Origin: Cyclobacteriaceae bacterium
Lineage (GTDB): Bacteria > Bacteroidota > Bacteroidia > Cytophagales > Cyclobacteriaceae
Assembly (NCBI GenBank): GCA_003565295.1
Contig: PXCO01000040.1
Coordinates: 1-64,000, forward strand
Direction of reading: 5' to 3'
Length of the DNA: 64,000 nucleotides
Below the pieces are notes generated by a model. That model did no database searches. It saw only the letters and a list, made by a program, of their open reading frames with translations, and was not told where the DNA came from. Numbering within the stretch: position 1 is the first letter of the stretch; every line of letters starts with the position of its first letter. This document shows positions 35,775-45,239 of this stretch, piece by piece. The position numbers and the translations under genes are program-made.

Positions 35775-36449
35775 ATGAGAGCATATTGGTGGAAACTGTT
35801 GGCCATACTCCTCTTGGCCTATACCTTAGTGGCCGGTCTGCTGATGGACGTACCCAGGCTTCCCATCCTAAATGAGACCATCCGGGCCCTTTTCTTTCAT
35901 GTCACCATGTGGTTTGGAATGATCATCTTGTTGGTGATTGCAGTGGTGTATGCCATTAAATATTTAAGGTCAGGGGATCTGAACCATGACGATATGGCGG
36001 TGGAGTGTACCAACGGGGCGGTGCTATTTGGGGTTTTGGGAATAGTGACGGGGTCTTTGTGGGCCAGGTTTACCTGGGGAGATTTTTGGACCAATGACCC
36101 GAAATTGAATGGTGCGGCGATAGGATTGCTAATGTATTTTGCCTATCTGATCCTAAGAAACTCTATTCAAGATATTTACCAAAGGGCTAGAATAAGTGCG
36201 GTTTACAGCATTTTTGCCTTTGCCGTTTTCATCCCCTTAATCTTCATTCTACCCCGTCTTACGGACAGTTTACATCCAGGGAGTGGAGGAAACCCAGGTT
36301 TCAATGCATATGATCTGGACAGTAATCTGAGAAAAGTATTTTACCCTGCCATAGTGGGGTGGGCTTTGTTGGGAGTTTGGATTGCTTCGATCAGGGTAAG
36401 ATTAAGGAGGCTGTCCAGGAAACTTGAAGATAAATTGATCAATCAATAA
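35775..36449 (+). CDS. ccmC: Cytochrome c maturation protein CcmC
   Basis: This is a 224-residue, six-helix membrane protein of the heme-handling superfamily. The Trp-rich periplasmic heme-binding loop is GSLWARFTWGDFWTNDPK, matching the WWD-type motif. Histidines for heme ligation are in LFFHVTMWFGM and DSLHPGSG. CcmC loads heme onto CcmE at the outer face of the membrane. It is followed after one base by the ccmD-like gene. Confidence 0.93.
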   Translation: MRAYWWKLLAILLLAYTLVAGLLMDVPRLPILNETIRALFFHVTMWFGMIILLVIAVVYAIKYLRSGDLNHDDMAVECTNGAVLFGVLGIVTGSLWARFTWGDFWTNDPKLNGAAIGLLMYFAYLILRNSIQDIYQRARISAVYSIFAFAVFIPLIFILPRLTDSLHPGSGGNPGFNAYDLDSNLRKVFYPAIVGWALLGVWIASIRVRLRRLSRKLEDKLINQ

Positions 36450-36450
36450 T

Positions 36451-36699
36451 ATGAAGAAATGGATTGTAATGGGCTTAATGTTGATAAGCCTGAGCCTTTT
36501 TGCCCAGGATGAAATTGGCATCACAAGTGCGGATTACCAGAACACACAGGTAGAAATGGCAGATAAAATGAGGGCTGAGGGAAAAATATACGTTTTAGTA
36601 GGCATCATTGGAATTGTTTTGGGTGGAATTCTGGTTTATGTAATGTATACCGATAAAAAGATTTCGGCGTTAGAAAGGCAGTTCAAAGATCAAGAATAA
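36451..36699 (+). CDS. Small membrane protein, CcmD-like by position
   Basis: This is an 82-residue protein with an N-terminal signal-like helix (WIVMGLMLISLSLFAQ) and a second helix (IYVLVGIIGIVLGGILVYVMY) ending in a short charged tail. It occupies the ccmD place between ccmC and ccmE. CcmD proteins are small and poorly conserved, so the assignment rests on position and topology. Confidence 0.75.
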   Translation: MKKWIVMGLMLISLSLFAQDEIGITSADYQNTQVEMADKMRAEGKIYVLVGIIGIVLGGILVYVMYTDKKISALERQFKDQE

Positions 36700-36700
36700 C

Positions 36701-37117
36701 ATGAAAAAAGGACATATCATCGGCTTGGGCATCATCGCTGTGGCCATTACCATCATTATCACCTCCATAGGGGATGCCAGTACCTATGAGAGCTTCTCCT
36801 CTGCAAAAGCCATGGCGGTTAGCGGAAACGACAAAGCCATCCACGTGGTGGGGGAATTGAAAAAAGATGCCAATGGAAATGTGGTGGGGCTTAGGGTGAG
36901 TGAGGAAAAAACCTCCTTTACCTTTATCATGGTGGACAACGACGGGTACGAGCAGGAGGTGTATTACAACGAGCCAGTCCCGGCAGATTTCGTGCGATCT
37001 GAGCAGGTGGTGGTGATTGGTTCATATCGCAACGAAGACACCTTTGTGGCCGATAAGATTTTAATGAAATGTCCCTCTAAATATCAAGAAACTGACATTC
37101 AATCTGCGAATTCTTGA
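36701..37117 (+). CDS. ccmE: Cytochrome c maturation heme chaperone CcmE, Cys-type
   Basis: This is a 138-residue protein with one N-terminal membrane helix (IIGLGIIAVAITIIITS) and a periplasmic OB-fold. In most CcmE proteins heme is bound to a His in an H-x-x-x-Y motif. Here the corresponding place reads FVADKILMKCPSKYQE, so the residue is Cys (CxxxY). CxxxY variants of CcmE are known from archaea and some delta-proteobacteria. It carries heme from CcmC to CcmF. Confidence 0.92.
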   Translation: MKKGHIIGLGIIAVAITIIITSIGDASTYESFSSAKAMAVSGNDKAIHVVGELKKDANGNVVGLRVSEEKTSFTFIMVDNDGYEQEVYYNEPVPADFVRSEQVVVIGSYRNEDTFVADKILMKCPSKYQETDIQSANS

Positions 37118-37145
37118 TATCAACTAAGGATTAACCTAATAAAAA

Positions 37146-39674
37146 ATGATGAATACCTTCGTGGGTAATCTGGGTCATTTTATGACCATCGTGGCGTTTG
37201 TCACGGCCATTATTACCGCTATCTCCTATATAAATTATATTAAAGCCCCCTTAGCCGATAAGGCCTCCTGGAGAAATTTCAGTCGGATTGTCTTCTATAT
37301 CCATGCCCTTGCCTGTGTTGCAGTGGCCGTAGCACTCTTTGAAATCATCTACAACCACAGGTTCGAGTACTTTTATGCCTTTTCACATTCCTCAAAGGCA
37401 CTGCCTGTGCATTATATGATCTCTAGTTTCTGGGAAGGTCAGGAGGGAGCCTTCATCCTGTGGTTTTTCTGGAATGTGGTGTTGGGATTGATCATTATCC
37501 ACACCAATAAATTCTGGGAGGGGCCTGTGATGGTGGTATTTTCTTTGGTTCAGGCCTTTTTGGTTTCCATGATACTCGGTATAGTAATAGGGGACCTTAA
37601 GATTGGGAGTTCTCCTTTCATGCTTTTAAGGGATGTTTCAGAAGCACCAATTTTTCAGATCAACCCTGAATTTGTACCCGAAGACGGAACCGGGCTTAAT
37701 CCCCTGCTTCAGAACATATGGATGGTCATCCACCCTCCTACCTTGTTTTTGGGATATGCCTCTACCTTGGTTCCATTTGCCTTCCTCATGGGGGGACTTG
37801 TGATGAAAAAATATTCGGAATGGGTGAGGCCAGCACTTCCCTGGGCTATCTTTTCTGCCATGGTCCTGGGTATGGGAATTATTATGGGTGCCTATTGGGC
37901 CTACGTCACCTTGAACTTTGGGGGGTATTGGAACTGGGATCCCGTGGAAAATGCCGTCTATGTGCCATGGCTGATCATGGTGGCATCTATACATACCATG
38001 ATCACCTATAAAAAAAGCAGTACTGCCCTCAAAACATCTATCGTATTGGTAATCAGTACTTTTGTATTGGTGCTATATGCAACATTTCTGGTAAGGAGTG
38101 GGGTGTTGGGAGATTCTTCGGTACATTCTTTTACAGATCTTGGACTCTCTGGGCAATTGTTGATTTATATGCTATTCTTTCTGTTGGTAGCGGTATTTTT
38201 CGCCGCCAAGGAATGGAAGCACATTCCCACCTCCGACAAAGAGGCATCTGTGTATTCAAGGGAGTTTTGGATCTTTATAGGAGCTACCACTTTAGGATTG
38301 ATGGCTTTTCAAGTGATCATCCCTACCTCCATACCTGTGTACAATGCCATCATTGAAAGCTTTGGCGGAATATCCAATATGGCACCACCCGCCGATCAGG
38401 TGGGGTTCTATACCAAGTTTCAGTTATGGTTTGCTGTGGCCTTGGCATTGCTCACCGGGGTGGGACAGTTTTTCTGGTGGAACAAAATGGATAAAAAGGA
38501 TCTCAAAAATGCGCTCGTGGCTCCTTATGTGATTACGCTGATCGTGGCAGCGGTTATCATAACCCTGGGTAAAGTGTATGATATCAATTACATGGTAGTG
38601 GTTTTGGCTGGAGCGTTCACTGTGATTGCCAATTTTACCATTTTGATAAAATTGCTAAAAAAGAAGACCTTTAAATTAACGGGAGGATCACTTGCCCATA
38701 TTGGATTGGGCATGATTTTGATAGGAGTGATGTTTTCTTCCGGTTACTCCGACACCATTTCCATAAACATGTCTGGCATGACCTATAAAAAGGATTGGGA
38801 GGATGAGCTAAATAAGGAAAACGTATTGCTCTGGATCAATAAGCCCCTTCAGATGAAGGATTATGAGGTGATCTATAGGGGAAGGCACAAAAAAGTGGCA
38901 GGAGTACCTGAATATGTGAAGGCGGATAAACTTGAGCCCACGGATGGCTTGAATAAGGCAATTGCTCTTAAGGATATAGAAGCAAGGGGTAGGGTATATC
39001 ACCAAAAAGGCGATACGGTGAATATTGTCCTAGAGGAAAACAGCTATTTCAAGGTGGAATATTATCAAGACAGTGACCTGAAGTTCACACTGTACCCCAT
39101 GTCTCAGCCCAACCCCTCCATGGGATTGATATCTTCCCCGGATTCCAAACGCTATCTGACCCGAGACCTGTATACCCATGTTTCGGCGATCAACGATTAT
39201 GATGACCCTGAGTGGAAGGAGGATCAATTTGAAAATGCAGGCCCGGGAGAGCAATTTTTCATCAATGATTTTGTCACGTACTTTGAAGGTGCGGAAGTAG
39301 TAAATGAGTTGGAGGATTTGGAACTGCAGGAAGGGGATATTGCAGTGAAGGCCAACCTCACTATAATGGATTATGATGTGGAGAAAAAATTGTCCCCCAT
39401 ATTCCTGATCCGTGGAAATCAAGTAGGTAAGGTCCCGTCCATAGACCATGACCTGGGTATTAAGGTGGAAATCGACAATATCATTCCGGAGGAAAATAAA
39501 TTTGTATTCAAGTTCAATACCTACCAAAAGGACTATGTGGTCATGAAGGCATCTGTAAAACCCATGATCAATGTATTGTGGTTAGGGACCATCATTATGC
39601 TAATAGGGTTTACCGTGGCAATATATAGAAGGTATGATGAGTTTCAGAAAATGAGAAATAAAGGTCTGGAATAG
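37146..39674 (+). CDS. ccmF: Cytochrome c heme lyase subunit CcmF
   Basis: This is an 842-residue, multi-helix membrane protein. The WWD heme-binding motif is GYWNWDPVENAVYVPWL, followed by LVRSGVLGDSSVHSFTD. The last approximately 250 residues (from KKTFKLTGGSLAHIGLGM) form the large periplasmic part with a terminal helix (VLWLGTIIMLIGFTVAIY). It is longer than E. coli CcmF (about 650 residues), mainly by this C-terminal region. CcmF joins heme to apocytochrome cysteines. It follows ccmE by 28 bases. Confidence 0.95.
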   Translation: MMNTFVGNLGHFMTIVAFVTAIITAISYINYIKAPLADKASWRNFSRIVFYIHALACVAVAVALFEIIYNHRFEYFYAFSHSSKALPVHYMISSFWEGQEGAFILWFFWNVVLGLIIIHTNKFWEGPVMVVFSLVQAFLVSMILGIVIGDLKIGSSPFMLLRDVSEAPIFQINPEFVPEDGTGLNPLLQNIWMVIHPPTLFLGYASTLVPFAFLMGGLVMKKYSEWVRPALPWAIFSAMVLGMGIIMGAYWAYVTLNFGGYWNWDPVENAVYVPWLIMVASIHTMITYKKSSTALKTSIVLVISTFVLVLYATFLVRSGVLGDSSVHSFTDLGLSGQLLIYMLFFLLVAVFFAAKEWKHIPTSDKEASVYSREFWIFIGATTLGLMAFQVIIPTSIPVYNAIIESFGGISNMAPPADQVGFYTKFQLWFAVALALLTGVGQFFWWNKMDKKDLKNALVAPYVITLIVAAVIITLGKVYDINYMVVVLAGAFTVIANFTILIKLLKKKTFKLTGGSLAHIGLGMILIGVMFSSGYSDTISINMSGMTYKKDWEDELNKENVLLWINKPLQMKDYEVIYRGRHKKVAGVPEYVKADKLEPTDGLNKAIALKDIEARGRVYHQKGDTVNIVLEENSYFKVEYYQDSDLKFTLYPMSQPNPSMGLISSPDSKRYLTRDLYTHVSAINDYDDPEWKEDQFENAGPGEQFFINDFVTYFEGAEVVNELEDLELQEGDIAVKANLTIMDYDVEKKLSPIFLIRGNQVGKVPSIDHDLGIKVEIDNIIPEENKFVFKFNTYQKDYVVMKASVKPMINVLWLGTIIMLIGFTVAIYRRYDEFQKMRNKGLE

Positions 39675-39724
39675 GCTTGCAATGGGGAAGGTTCTTGCCT
39701 GTGCCAACGAATAACATTTTTCCC

Positions 39725-40507
39725 ATGAAAAAAGAGTTCAAGATTGCGATTATAGGAACTGGAAATGTTGCCTGGCACCTTGGGGAGGCTTTTGAAAACG
39801 CCGGGCACACAGTTACCGAGGTCTTTGGACGCTCATTGGCCAAGGCTCGCAGCATTTCAGAAAGGTTGTATGCCACCCTTCCCAAGGACGAGCTGGACTT
39901 CTCAGACAGTGAAGCTGAGATTTTTGTGATGGCCGTTACAGATGAGGCCATCCCTGAATTGGCCGACGCTATAATCCTTCCCGAGGAAACTATTTTGGTA
40001 CATACAAGTGGATCAGTGCCTTTAGAAATGCTTTCCTATAGTTCGGCGCATTATACAGGGATTTTCTATCCGTTGCAGAGCTTTACCAAAAGCAGAAAAA
40101 TGGATCTTTCTGATGTTCCCTTCTTATTGGAAACCGAGGACAGGGGAGTAATGCAGGCGCTTAAAAAACTGGCCAAAAGTATTTCCCCTCTGTGTTACGA
40201 GGTCGATGGAAAGGACAGAAAGGCCATTCATGTAGCCGCCGTATTTGTAAGCAACTTTACCAATCACATGATCCGGATTGGGGAAGAGATCATGCATAGG
40301 CAAGGATTGGATGTGGAGATGCTGAAACCCTTGCTCATAGAACAGGTGAGCAAATGCTTGGAGATGGGGCCCATGAAGTCACAGACAGGCCCTGCTCTCA
40401 GGGGAGACATTAGTACTTTGGAAGCGCATCATCAATTTCTGGCCTATAATGAATCATTCGCCGAAATATATAAGGTGATATCACAGGATATTATGGACTC
40501 TTTTTGA
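39725..40507 (+). CDS. Rossmann-fold DUF2520 domain protein
   Basis: This is a 260-residue protein beginning KKEFKIAIIGTGNVAWHLGE, an NAD(P)-binding Rossmann motif, with a C-terminal all-helical DUF2520 domain (ALKKLAKSISPLCYEVDGKD, AAVFVSNFTNHMI). The fold is that of the F420/ketopantoate reductase-like dehydrogenases; the substrate is unknown. The ATG at 39725 is preferred to one at 39677, whose 16 extra residues precede the Rossmann strand with no purpose. It follows ccmF by 50 bases. Confidence 0.87.
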   Translation: MKKEFKIAIIGTGNVAWHLGEAFENAGHTVTEVFGRSLAKARSISERLYATLPKDELDFSDSEAEIFVMAVTDEAIPELADAIILPEETILVHTSGSVPLEMLSYSSAHYTGIFYPLQSFTKSRKMDLSDVPFLLETEDRGVMQALKKLAKSISPLCYEVDGKDRKAIHVAAVFVSNFTNHMIRIGEEIMHRQGLDVEMLKPLLIEQVSKCLEMGPMKSQTGPALRGDISTLEAHHQFLAYNESFAEIYKVISQDIMDSF

Positions 40508-40607
40508 TGCATATACCTGAATGCCAAATCTATAATACCTTGAAAGGGGCTGTTAAATTAAATGCAGGGCCTACTTGGAATTACCAAGTTTATGCTAACT
40601 TTAAGAC

Positions 40608-41480
40608 ATGCATCAGGTGAAGGCTTCCCCGATCTTTACGCTTAGGGGCTTTTTAAAAATCATACGTCCCAACAACCTGCTGATGGTTGCTTTTGCGCAG
40701 TGGATGACCGCCATTTTCCTTATTGGAGAGACGAGGTTGGGTCTGCCCGTGTGGCAAGACCCTAATTTATATTTACTGATTATTTCCACGGTGATCCTTA
40801 CTGCTTCCGGCTACATGATCAATGATTATTACGATGTAAAGATTGATTATGTGAACCGGCCAAACAAAGTGGTAATAGGTAGGGAAATGAAACGGAGAAT
40901 GGTGATGATCCTGCATACCATCATGAACTTTGTGGGGATTGCTATTGGTGTGTTCGTGCATCCCAGGATTGGTGCCATTACTTTTGTGGCCGCTTTTCTG
41001 TTGTGGTTATACAGCAACTCCCTAAAAAGGCTCCCCTTTATAGGAAATCTTACGGTTGCCTCCCTTACCGGGCTTTCCATTTGGATTGTGGGGATTTACT
41101 ATCAAAAGTCGGAACTTCTGGTGTTAACATATGCCATATTTGCCTTTTTTATCAATTTGATCAGGGAAATCATTAAAGACATAGAAGATAGACAGGGGGA
41201 CAGGAAGCACGGTTGTAAGACCTTGCCTATTGTCATTGGGTTCCGAAACACCAAAAAGGTTATTTTTTTTATAGCCTTGTGTTTCGTATGTGCGATTTTA
41301 GTGGTTACCTTTAAGATCAACGATGCCCTTCTGTTTTACTATTTCGGGGCATTGGGGATGTTGTTTTTATTCTTTATGTACAAAATATACATTGCCGACC
41401 GCAAAACTCATTTCACCCGACTTAGTGCATTGTCCAAGTTGTTGATGTTAACAGGTGTTATCAGTATGGTATTTTTATAG
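40608..41480 (+). CDS. UbiA-family prenyltransferase
   Basis: This is a 290-residue integral membrane protein. The first Asp-rich motif is NDYYDVKIDYVNRP and the second is DIEDRQGDRKHGCKTLP; both coordinate Mg-prenyl diphosphate. Bacteroidota homologues near DUF2520 genes are usually annotated as geranylgeranylglycerol-phosphate geranylgeranyltransferase, but the acceptor here cannot be told. The region just upstream contains TGCTAACTTTA, a weak -7-like box also seen before mreB. Confidence 0.86.
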   Translation: MHQVKASPIFTLRGFLKIIRPNNLLMVAFAQWMTAIFLIGETRLGLPVWQDPNLYLLIISTVILTASGYMINDYYDVKIDYVNRPNKVVIGREMKRRMVMILHTIMNFVGIAIGVFVHPRIGAITFVAAFLLWLYSNSLKRLPFIGNLTVASLTGLSIWIVGIYYQKSELLVLTYAIFAFFINLIREIIKDIEDRQGDRKHGCKTLPIVIGFRNTKKVIFFIALCFVCAILVVTFKINDALLFYYFGALGMLFLFFMYKIYIADRKTHFTRLSALSKLLMLTGVISMVFL

Positions 41481-41830
41481 CATAGAGGGATAAGCTTCAA
41501 AGGCTTAGATGCGCAAAGACGCCGTTCCCGAAATTTGAATAGCGTAAAATGATAAAGCGGATTTGAAACCCCTTTTCGCAAACCCCACTAACGCAGCTAT
41601 ATGGCCAAAGGTGCACAGGTGGTTGTAAGTCATAATTAAACACCAATTTTTCAGGAAACGCCCCTGACTTTGTTAATTCAAATTTTCTGTTCGTGGACCG
41701 AAGGATTGCAAATCCCAGGTCGCGGTGAATATTAAACCCAGGCAGCATTAAATTCTTAAATTCTTATCTTATCCCACTATGGTTTACTGAATTATCATGT
41801 TTATTTTTACCTCACAAAAAAACAAAAGGA
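41481..41830. other. 350-bp gap with degenerate palindromic fragments
   Basis: No supportable gene is seen (an 83-codon frame on the minus strand looks like chance). Two short hairpin-prone fragments stand out: AGCGGATTTGAAACC at about 41556-41570 and GGATTGCAAATCC at 41703-41715. Both resemble pieces of dispersed palindromic repeats common in Bacteroidota intergenic DNA. The gap may mark the place of a lost gene. Confidence 0.4.
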
Positions 41831-42394
41831 GTGTTGAAAAAAATAGCCATACTCGCCTCAGGCAACGGAACCAATGCCGAAAAGATCATCCAATACTTTA
41901 ATACCTCAGATATAGCCTCAGTTGTCAGTGTAGGGACCAACAAAGAAGACGCAGGAGTTATAGATAGGGCAAAAAAATTGGGTGTGCCCCATTTCACATT
42001 TCAAAAAAAGGAGCTGGAGAATGGTTCCGTAAGGGCTTTGCTAATGATCAAGAGGATAGATTTGATCGTATTGGCAGGGTTTTTACTGAAGATCCCTGAT
42101 AATTTGATAAAAGGTTTTCCAAATGCAATCATAAACATTCATCCGGCATTGCTCCCCAAATTTGGGGGCAAAGGGATGTATGGCATGAATGTGCATAAAG
42201 CTGTAAAAGATGCCGGTGAACAACAGTCCGGTATTACCATTCATTGGGTAAATGAGCATTATGACGAGGGGCAGGTAATTTTTCAGAAAAGGGTGGATTT
42301 ATCTCCTAATGACACCCCAGCGCAAATTGCGGCCAAAGTTCAGGAATTGGAGCATAATTACTACCCAAAAGTGATCGAAAACCTGCTTAAATAA
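41831..42394 (+). CDS. purN: Phosphoribosylglycinamide formyltransferase
   Basis: This is a 187-residue enzyme of purine synthesis that uses 10-formyl-THF to formylate GAR. The first strand KKIAILASGNGTNAEKI gives the phosphate loop. NIHPALLPKFGGKGMYGM holds the catalytic His, and the catalytic Asp is in HYDEGQVIFQ. The start codon is GTG at 41831, directly preceded by AAAGGA, one of the few Shine-Dalgarno-like sites in the window. There is no ATG in a sensible place. purH follows 58 bases later. Confidence 0.95.
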   Translation: MLKKIAILASGNGTNAEKIIQYFNTSDIASVVSVGTNKEDAGVIDRAKKLGVPHFTFQKKELENGSVRALLMIKRIDLIVLAGFLLKIPDNLIKGFPNAIINIHPALLPKFGGKGMYGMNVHKAVKDAGEQQSGITIHWVNEHYDEGQVIFQKRVDLSPNDTPAQIAAKVQELEHNYYPKVIENLLK

Positions 42395-42405
42395 GCTGTT
42401 TTTTA

Positions 42406-42413
42406 TACCTTTG
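42406..42413 (+). promoter_or_regulatory. -7 box TACCTTTG before purH
   Basis: TACCTTTG fits TAnnTTTG and lies 39 bases before the purH ATG in the purN-purH gap. No clear -33 TTG is seen. Confidence 0.45.
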
Positions 42414-42452
42414 CGATTTACATCTAAGACGTCACTTCAAGATTTCTCTAAA

Positions 42453-43979
42453 ATGGCTATAAAAAAAATACAATCAGCACTTATCTCTGTTTTCTATAAG
42501 AACAATCTAGAGTCCATCATTTCTCTATTGCAAAAGCAAGGGGTTACCATCTACTCCACCGGTGGAACCCAACGTTTTATAGAATCTAGAGGTGCCAGTG
42601 TGGTACCCGTGGAGGAACTTACCGGTTATCCGAGTATTTTCGGTGGCAGGGTCAAGACCCTACACCCTAAGGTTTTTGGTGGTATTTTGCACAGAAGGGA
42701 TCTTCAAGGTGATGTTTCCCAGGCCGAAGAGTACCAAATCCCGGCCATTGATTTAGTAATAGTGGATTTATACCCCTTTGAGGAAACAGTGGCTGCTGGA
42801 GGCACTGAGGAGGAGGTGATCGAAAAAATTGACATAGGTGGGATTTCACTCATTCGTGCGGCTGCCAAAAATTACAAAGATGTGTTGATTGTGGCGTCCA
42901 AGGAGCAGTACCGTGAATTACAGGAAAGACTGGAACAAAACGAGGGAGGATCCACCCTGGAGGATAGAAGGTATTTTGCAGCACAGGCGTTTAAGGTGTC
43001 GTCTCATTACGACACTAAAATTTTCAACTACTTCAATGATAAAGAGGAAATTCCTGCTCTTAAGGTTAGCGAAAACCAATACAAAGTGCTTAGGTATGGC
43101 GAAAACCCCCATCAACAGGCTGCCTTTTATGGGGACTTAGAAGCGTTGTTTTCCCAACTTAATGGAAAGGAGCTCTCCTTCAACAACCTTGTGGATGTGG
43201 ATGCTGCCGTAAACCTTATAGAGGAATTTGAGGGAGAAACGGCATTTGCCATTCTAAAACATACCAATGCCTGCGGGGTGGCCATAGGTGAAAGTGTGGC
43301 CGATGCCTATAATAAAGCCTTTCAAGCGGATACAATTTCCGCATTTGGCGGTGTTTTGATCACCAACCATACCGTGGACCTTGCTGCTGCAGAAGCCATG
43401 CATGGTCTATTTTTCGAAGTGCTGATCGCCCCAGGCTTTGAGAATGATGCACTGGAACTGCTAAAAGGTAAGAAAAACAGGATACTGTTGGAGCAGAAAA
43501 TGAAACTTGAGGGCAAGAAGTTGATAAAAACCCTGTTAAATGGATACGTGGAACAAGACAAGGACTCCAGGACGGAATCTGAAAAAGACTTTAAAGTGGT
43601 GACAAAAAAATCACCCAGCGAAAAGGAAAAGAAAGCTTTGGTGTTTGCATTGAAAGTTTGTAAGCACACGAAGTCGAACACCATTGTGTTGAGCAATGAC
43701 AATCAGCTGTTTGCGAGTGGAGTGGGGCAGACCTCTCGGGTAGATGCTTTGAAACAAGCCATAGAAAAGGCGAAATCTTTTGGTTTTGACCTGAATGGAA
43801 GTGTGATGGCCTCAGATGCTTTCTTCCCCTTCCCGGATTGTGTGGAGATTGCAGGTAAAGAAGGCATTACCGCAGTGGTGCAGCCTGGAGGATCCATCAA
43901 GGATAAAGATAGTGTGGATTATTGTGATGCCCATGGGATGAGCATGGTAATGACGGGAGTTCGCCATTTTAAGCATTAA
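42453..43979 (+). CDS. purH: Bifunctional AICAR transformylase / IMP cyclohydrolase
   Basis: This is a 508-residue enzyme for the last two steps of IMP synthesis. The N-terminal cyclohydrolase (MGS-like) half has IYSTGGTQRFIESRG and GGRVKTLHPKVFGGILHRR. The C-terminal transformylase half has YGENPHQQAAFYGD, LKHTNACGVAIGES, the segment SDAFFPFPD, and QPGGSIKDKDSVD. The length is typical. The ATG at 42453 (MAIKKIQSALISV) is chosen over an upstream one at 42411 that lies on the promoter box. Confidence 0.98.
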   Translation: MAIKKIQSALISVFYKNNLESIISLLQKQGVTIYSTGGTQRFIESRGASVVPVEELTGYPSIFGGRVKTLHPKVFGGILHRRDLQGDVSQAEEYQIPAIDLVIVDLYPFEETVAAGGTEEEVIEKIDIGGISLIRAAAKNYKDVLIVASKEQYRELQERLEQNEGGSTLEDRRYFAAQAFKVSSHYDTKIFNYFNDKEEIPALKVSENQYKVLRYGENPHQQAAFYGDLEALFSQLNGKELSFNNLVDVDAAVNLIEEFEGETAFAILKHTNACGVAIGESVADAYNKAFQADTISAFGGVLITNHTVDLAAAEAMHGLFFEVLIAPGFENDALELLKGKKNRILLEQKMKLEGKKLIKTLLNGYVEQDKDSRTESEKDFKVVTKKSPSEKEKKALVFALKVCKHTKSNTIVLSNDNQLFASGVGQTSRVDALKQAIEKAKSFGFDLNGSVMASDAFFPFPDCVEIAGKEGITAVVQPGGSIKDKDSVDYCDAHGMSMVMTGVRHFKH

Positions 43980-44203
43980 TTTTTTTGATTATCAAGGAGG
44001 CAATCAAATACAGTATTCATATTGAATAGATCAATTATTTGATTACTTTTTGATTTTCAGCATTTTGTATGCGATTTTAAATGGGGGCAGGGTTTGTGAA
44101 AAATCAAAAATTAGATTGTAAATTCGTTCACCTTGCTTATATAAGCGGTGAATAATGCTAACTTTAGGCGCTCAAATTAGAATATAAATTAGATAAAGAC
44201 CAC

Positions 44204-45232
44204 ATGGGATTGTTTGACTTTTTCTCCAGTGATATTGCAATAGATCTGGGAACAGCTAACACGCTAATCATCCATAAAGAAAAAATAGTGGTAGATGAGC
44301 CTTCTATCATTGCCATCGACAAGACCAATAACAGGGTACTTGCCGTAGGGAAGGAGGCCATGAACATGCACGAGAAGACGCATGAGAATATAAAAACCAT
44401 AAGGCCTCTTAAAGACGGAGTCATTGCGGATTTTTATGCTGCCGAACAAATGATCCGAGGACTGATCAAGATGATCCCGGGACATAAAAAGGGGATGTTT
44501 CCCCAATCCCATAGGATGGTGATTTGCATCCCCTCTGGAATCACGGAGGTGGAGAAGAGGGCCGTAAGGGATTCTGCAGAACATGCAGGAGCTAAGGAGG
44601 TTTATATGGTGTATGAGCCCATAGCTGCGGCCATTGGAATAGGCATAGATATAGAAAAACCCATGGGTTCCATGATTGTGGACATCGGAGGAGGTACCAC
44701 AGAGATCGCCCTGATAGCCTTGTCCGGGATAGTGGCGGATCAATCCATCAGAGTAGCAGGGGACACGTTCACAAAGGATATTCTGGATTATATGCGGCGG
44801 CAACATAACCTCCTAATTGGTGAGCGTTCTGCCGAAAAAGTCAAAATTGCGATAGGGTCTGCCCTCACGGAACTTGATGATGCCCCTGAAGACTATGAGA
44901 TTAGGGGCAGGGATTTAATGACCGGCATCCCAAAAGTGATAAAGGTTTCCTATTCGGAAATTGCCTTCGCCTTGGATAAGTCGGTCTCCAAGATTGAAGA
45001 GGCCGTGTTAAAGGCATTGGAAATAGCACCTCCCGAGCTTTCAGCGGATATCTATGACAATGGGATACATCTTACCGGAGGTGGTGCGCTTCTCAAAGGC
45101 CTGGACAGAAGACTTCACCAAAAAACAAAACTTCCTATCCACATCGCTGAGGATCCCCTGCGCGCAGTGGTAAGAGGAACCGGTAAAGCCTTGAAGAATT
45201 TAAATGAATATAGGACCGTGCTGATGACTTGA
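44204..45232 (+). CDS. mreB: Rod-shape actin homologue MreB
   Basis: This is a 342-residue cytoplasmic actin-like filament protein that guides the elongasome. The ATP-binding motifs are seen: phosphate 1 as DIAIDLGTANTLI, phosphate 2 as IVDIGGGTTEIA, and the adenosine site as IHLTGGGALLKGLD. It is the first gene of the mreBCD-mrdA-rodA operon; the 224-base upstream gap has a TGCTAACTTTA -7-like box at about 44156-44166. Confidence 0.98.
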   Translation: MGLFDFFSSDIAIDLGTANTLIIHKEKIVVDEPSIIAIDKTNNRVLAVGKEAMNMHEKTHENIKTIRPLKDGVIADFYAAEQMIRGLIKMIPGHKKGMFPQSHRMVICIPSGITEVEKRAVRDSAEHAGAKEVYMVYEPIAAAIGIGIDIEKPMGSMIVDIGGGTTEIALIALSGIVADQSIRVAGDTFTKDILDYMRRQHNLLIGERSAEKVKIAIGSALTELDDAPEDYEIRGRDLMTGIPKVIKVSYSEIAFALDKSVSKIEEAVLKALEIAPPELSADIYDNGIHLTGGGALLKGLDRRLHQKTKLPIHIAEDPLRAVVRGTGKALKNLNEYRTVLMT

Positions 45233-45239
45233 TGAATGG

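Noticed and set aside
41497-41748. 83-codon frame on the minus strand in the UbiA-purN gap
   Set aside because: It has no signal, domain or plausible composition and covers palindromic scraps; treated as chance.
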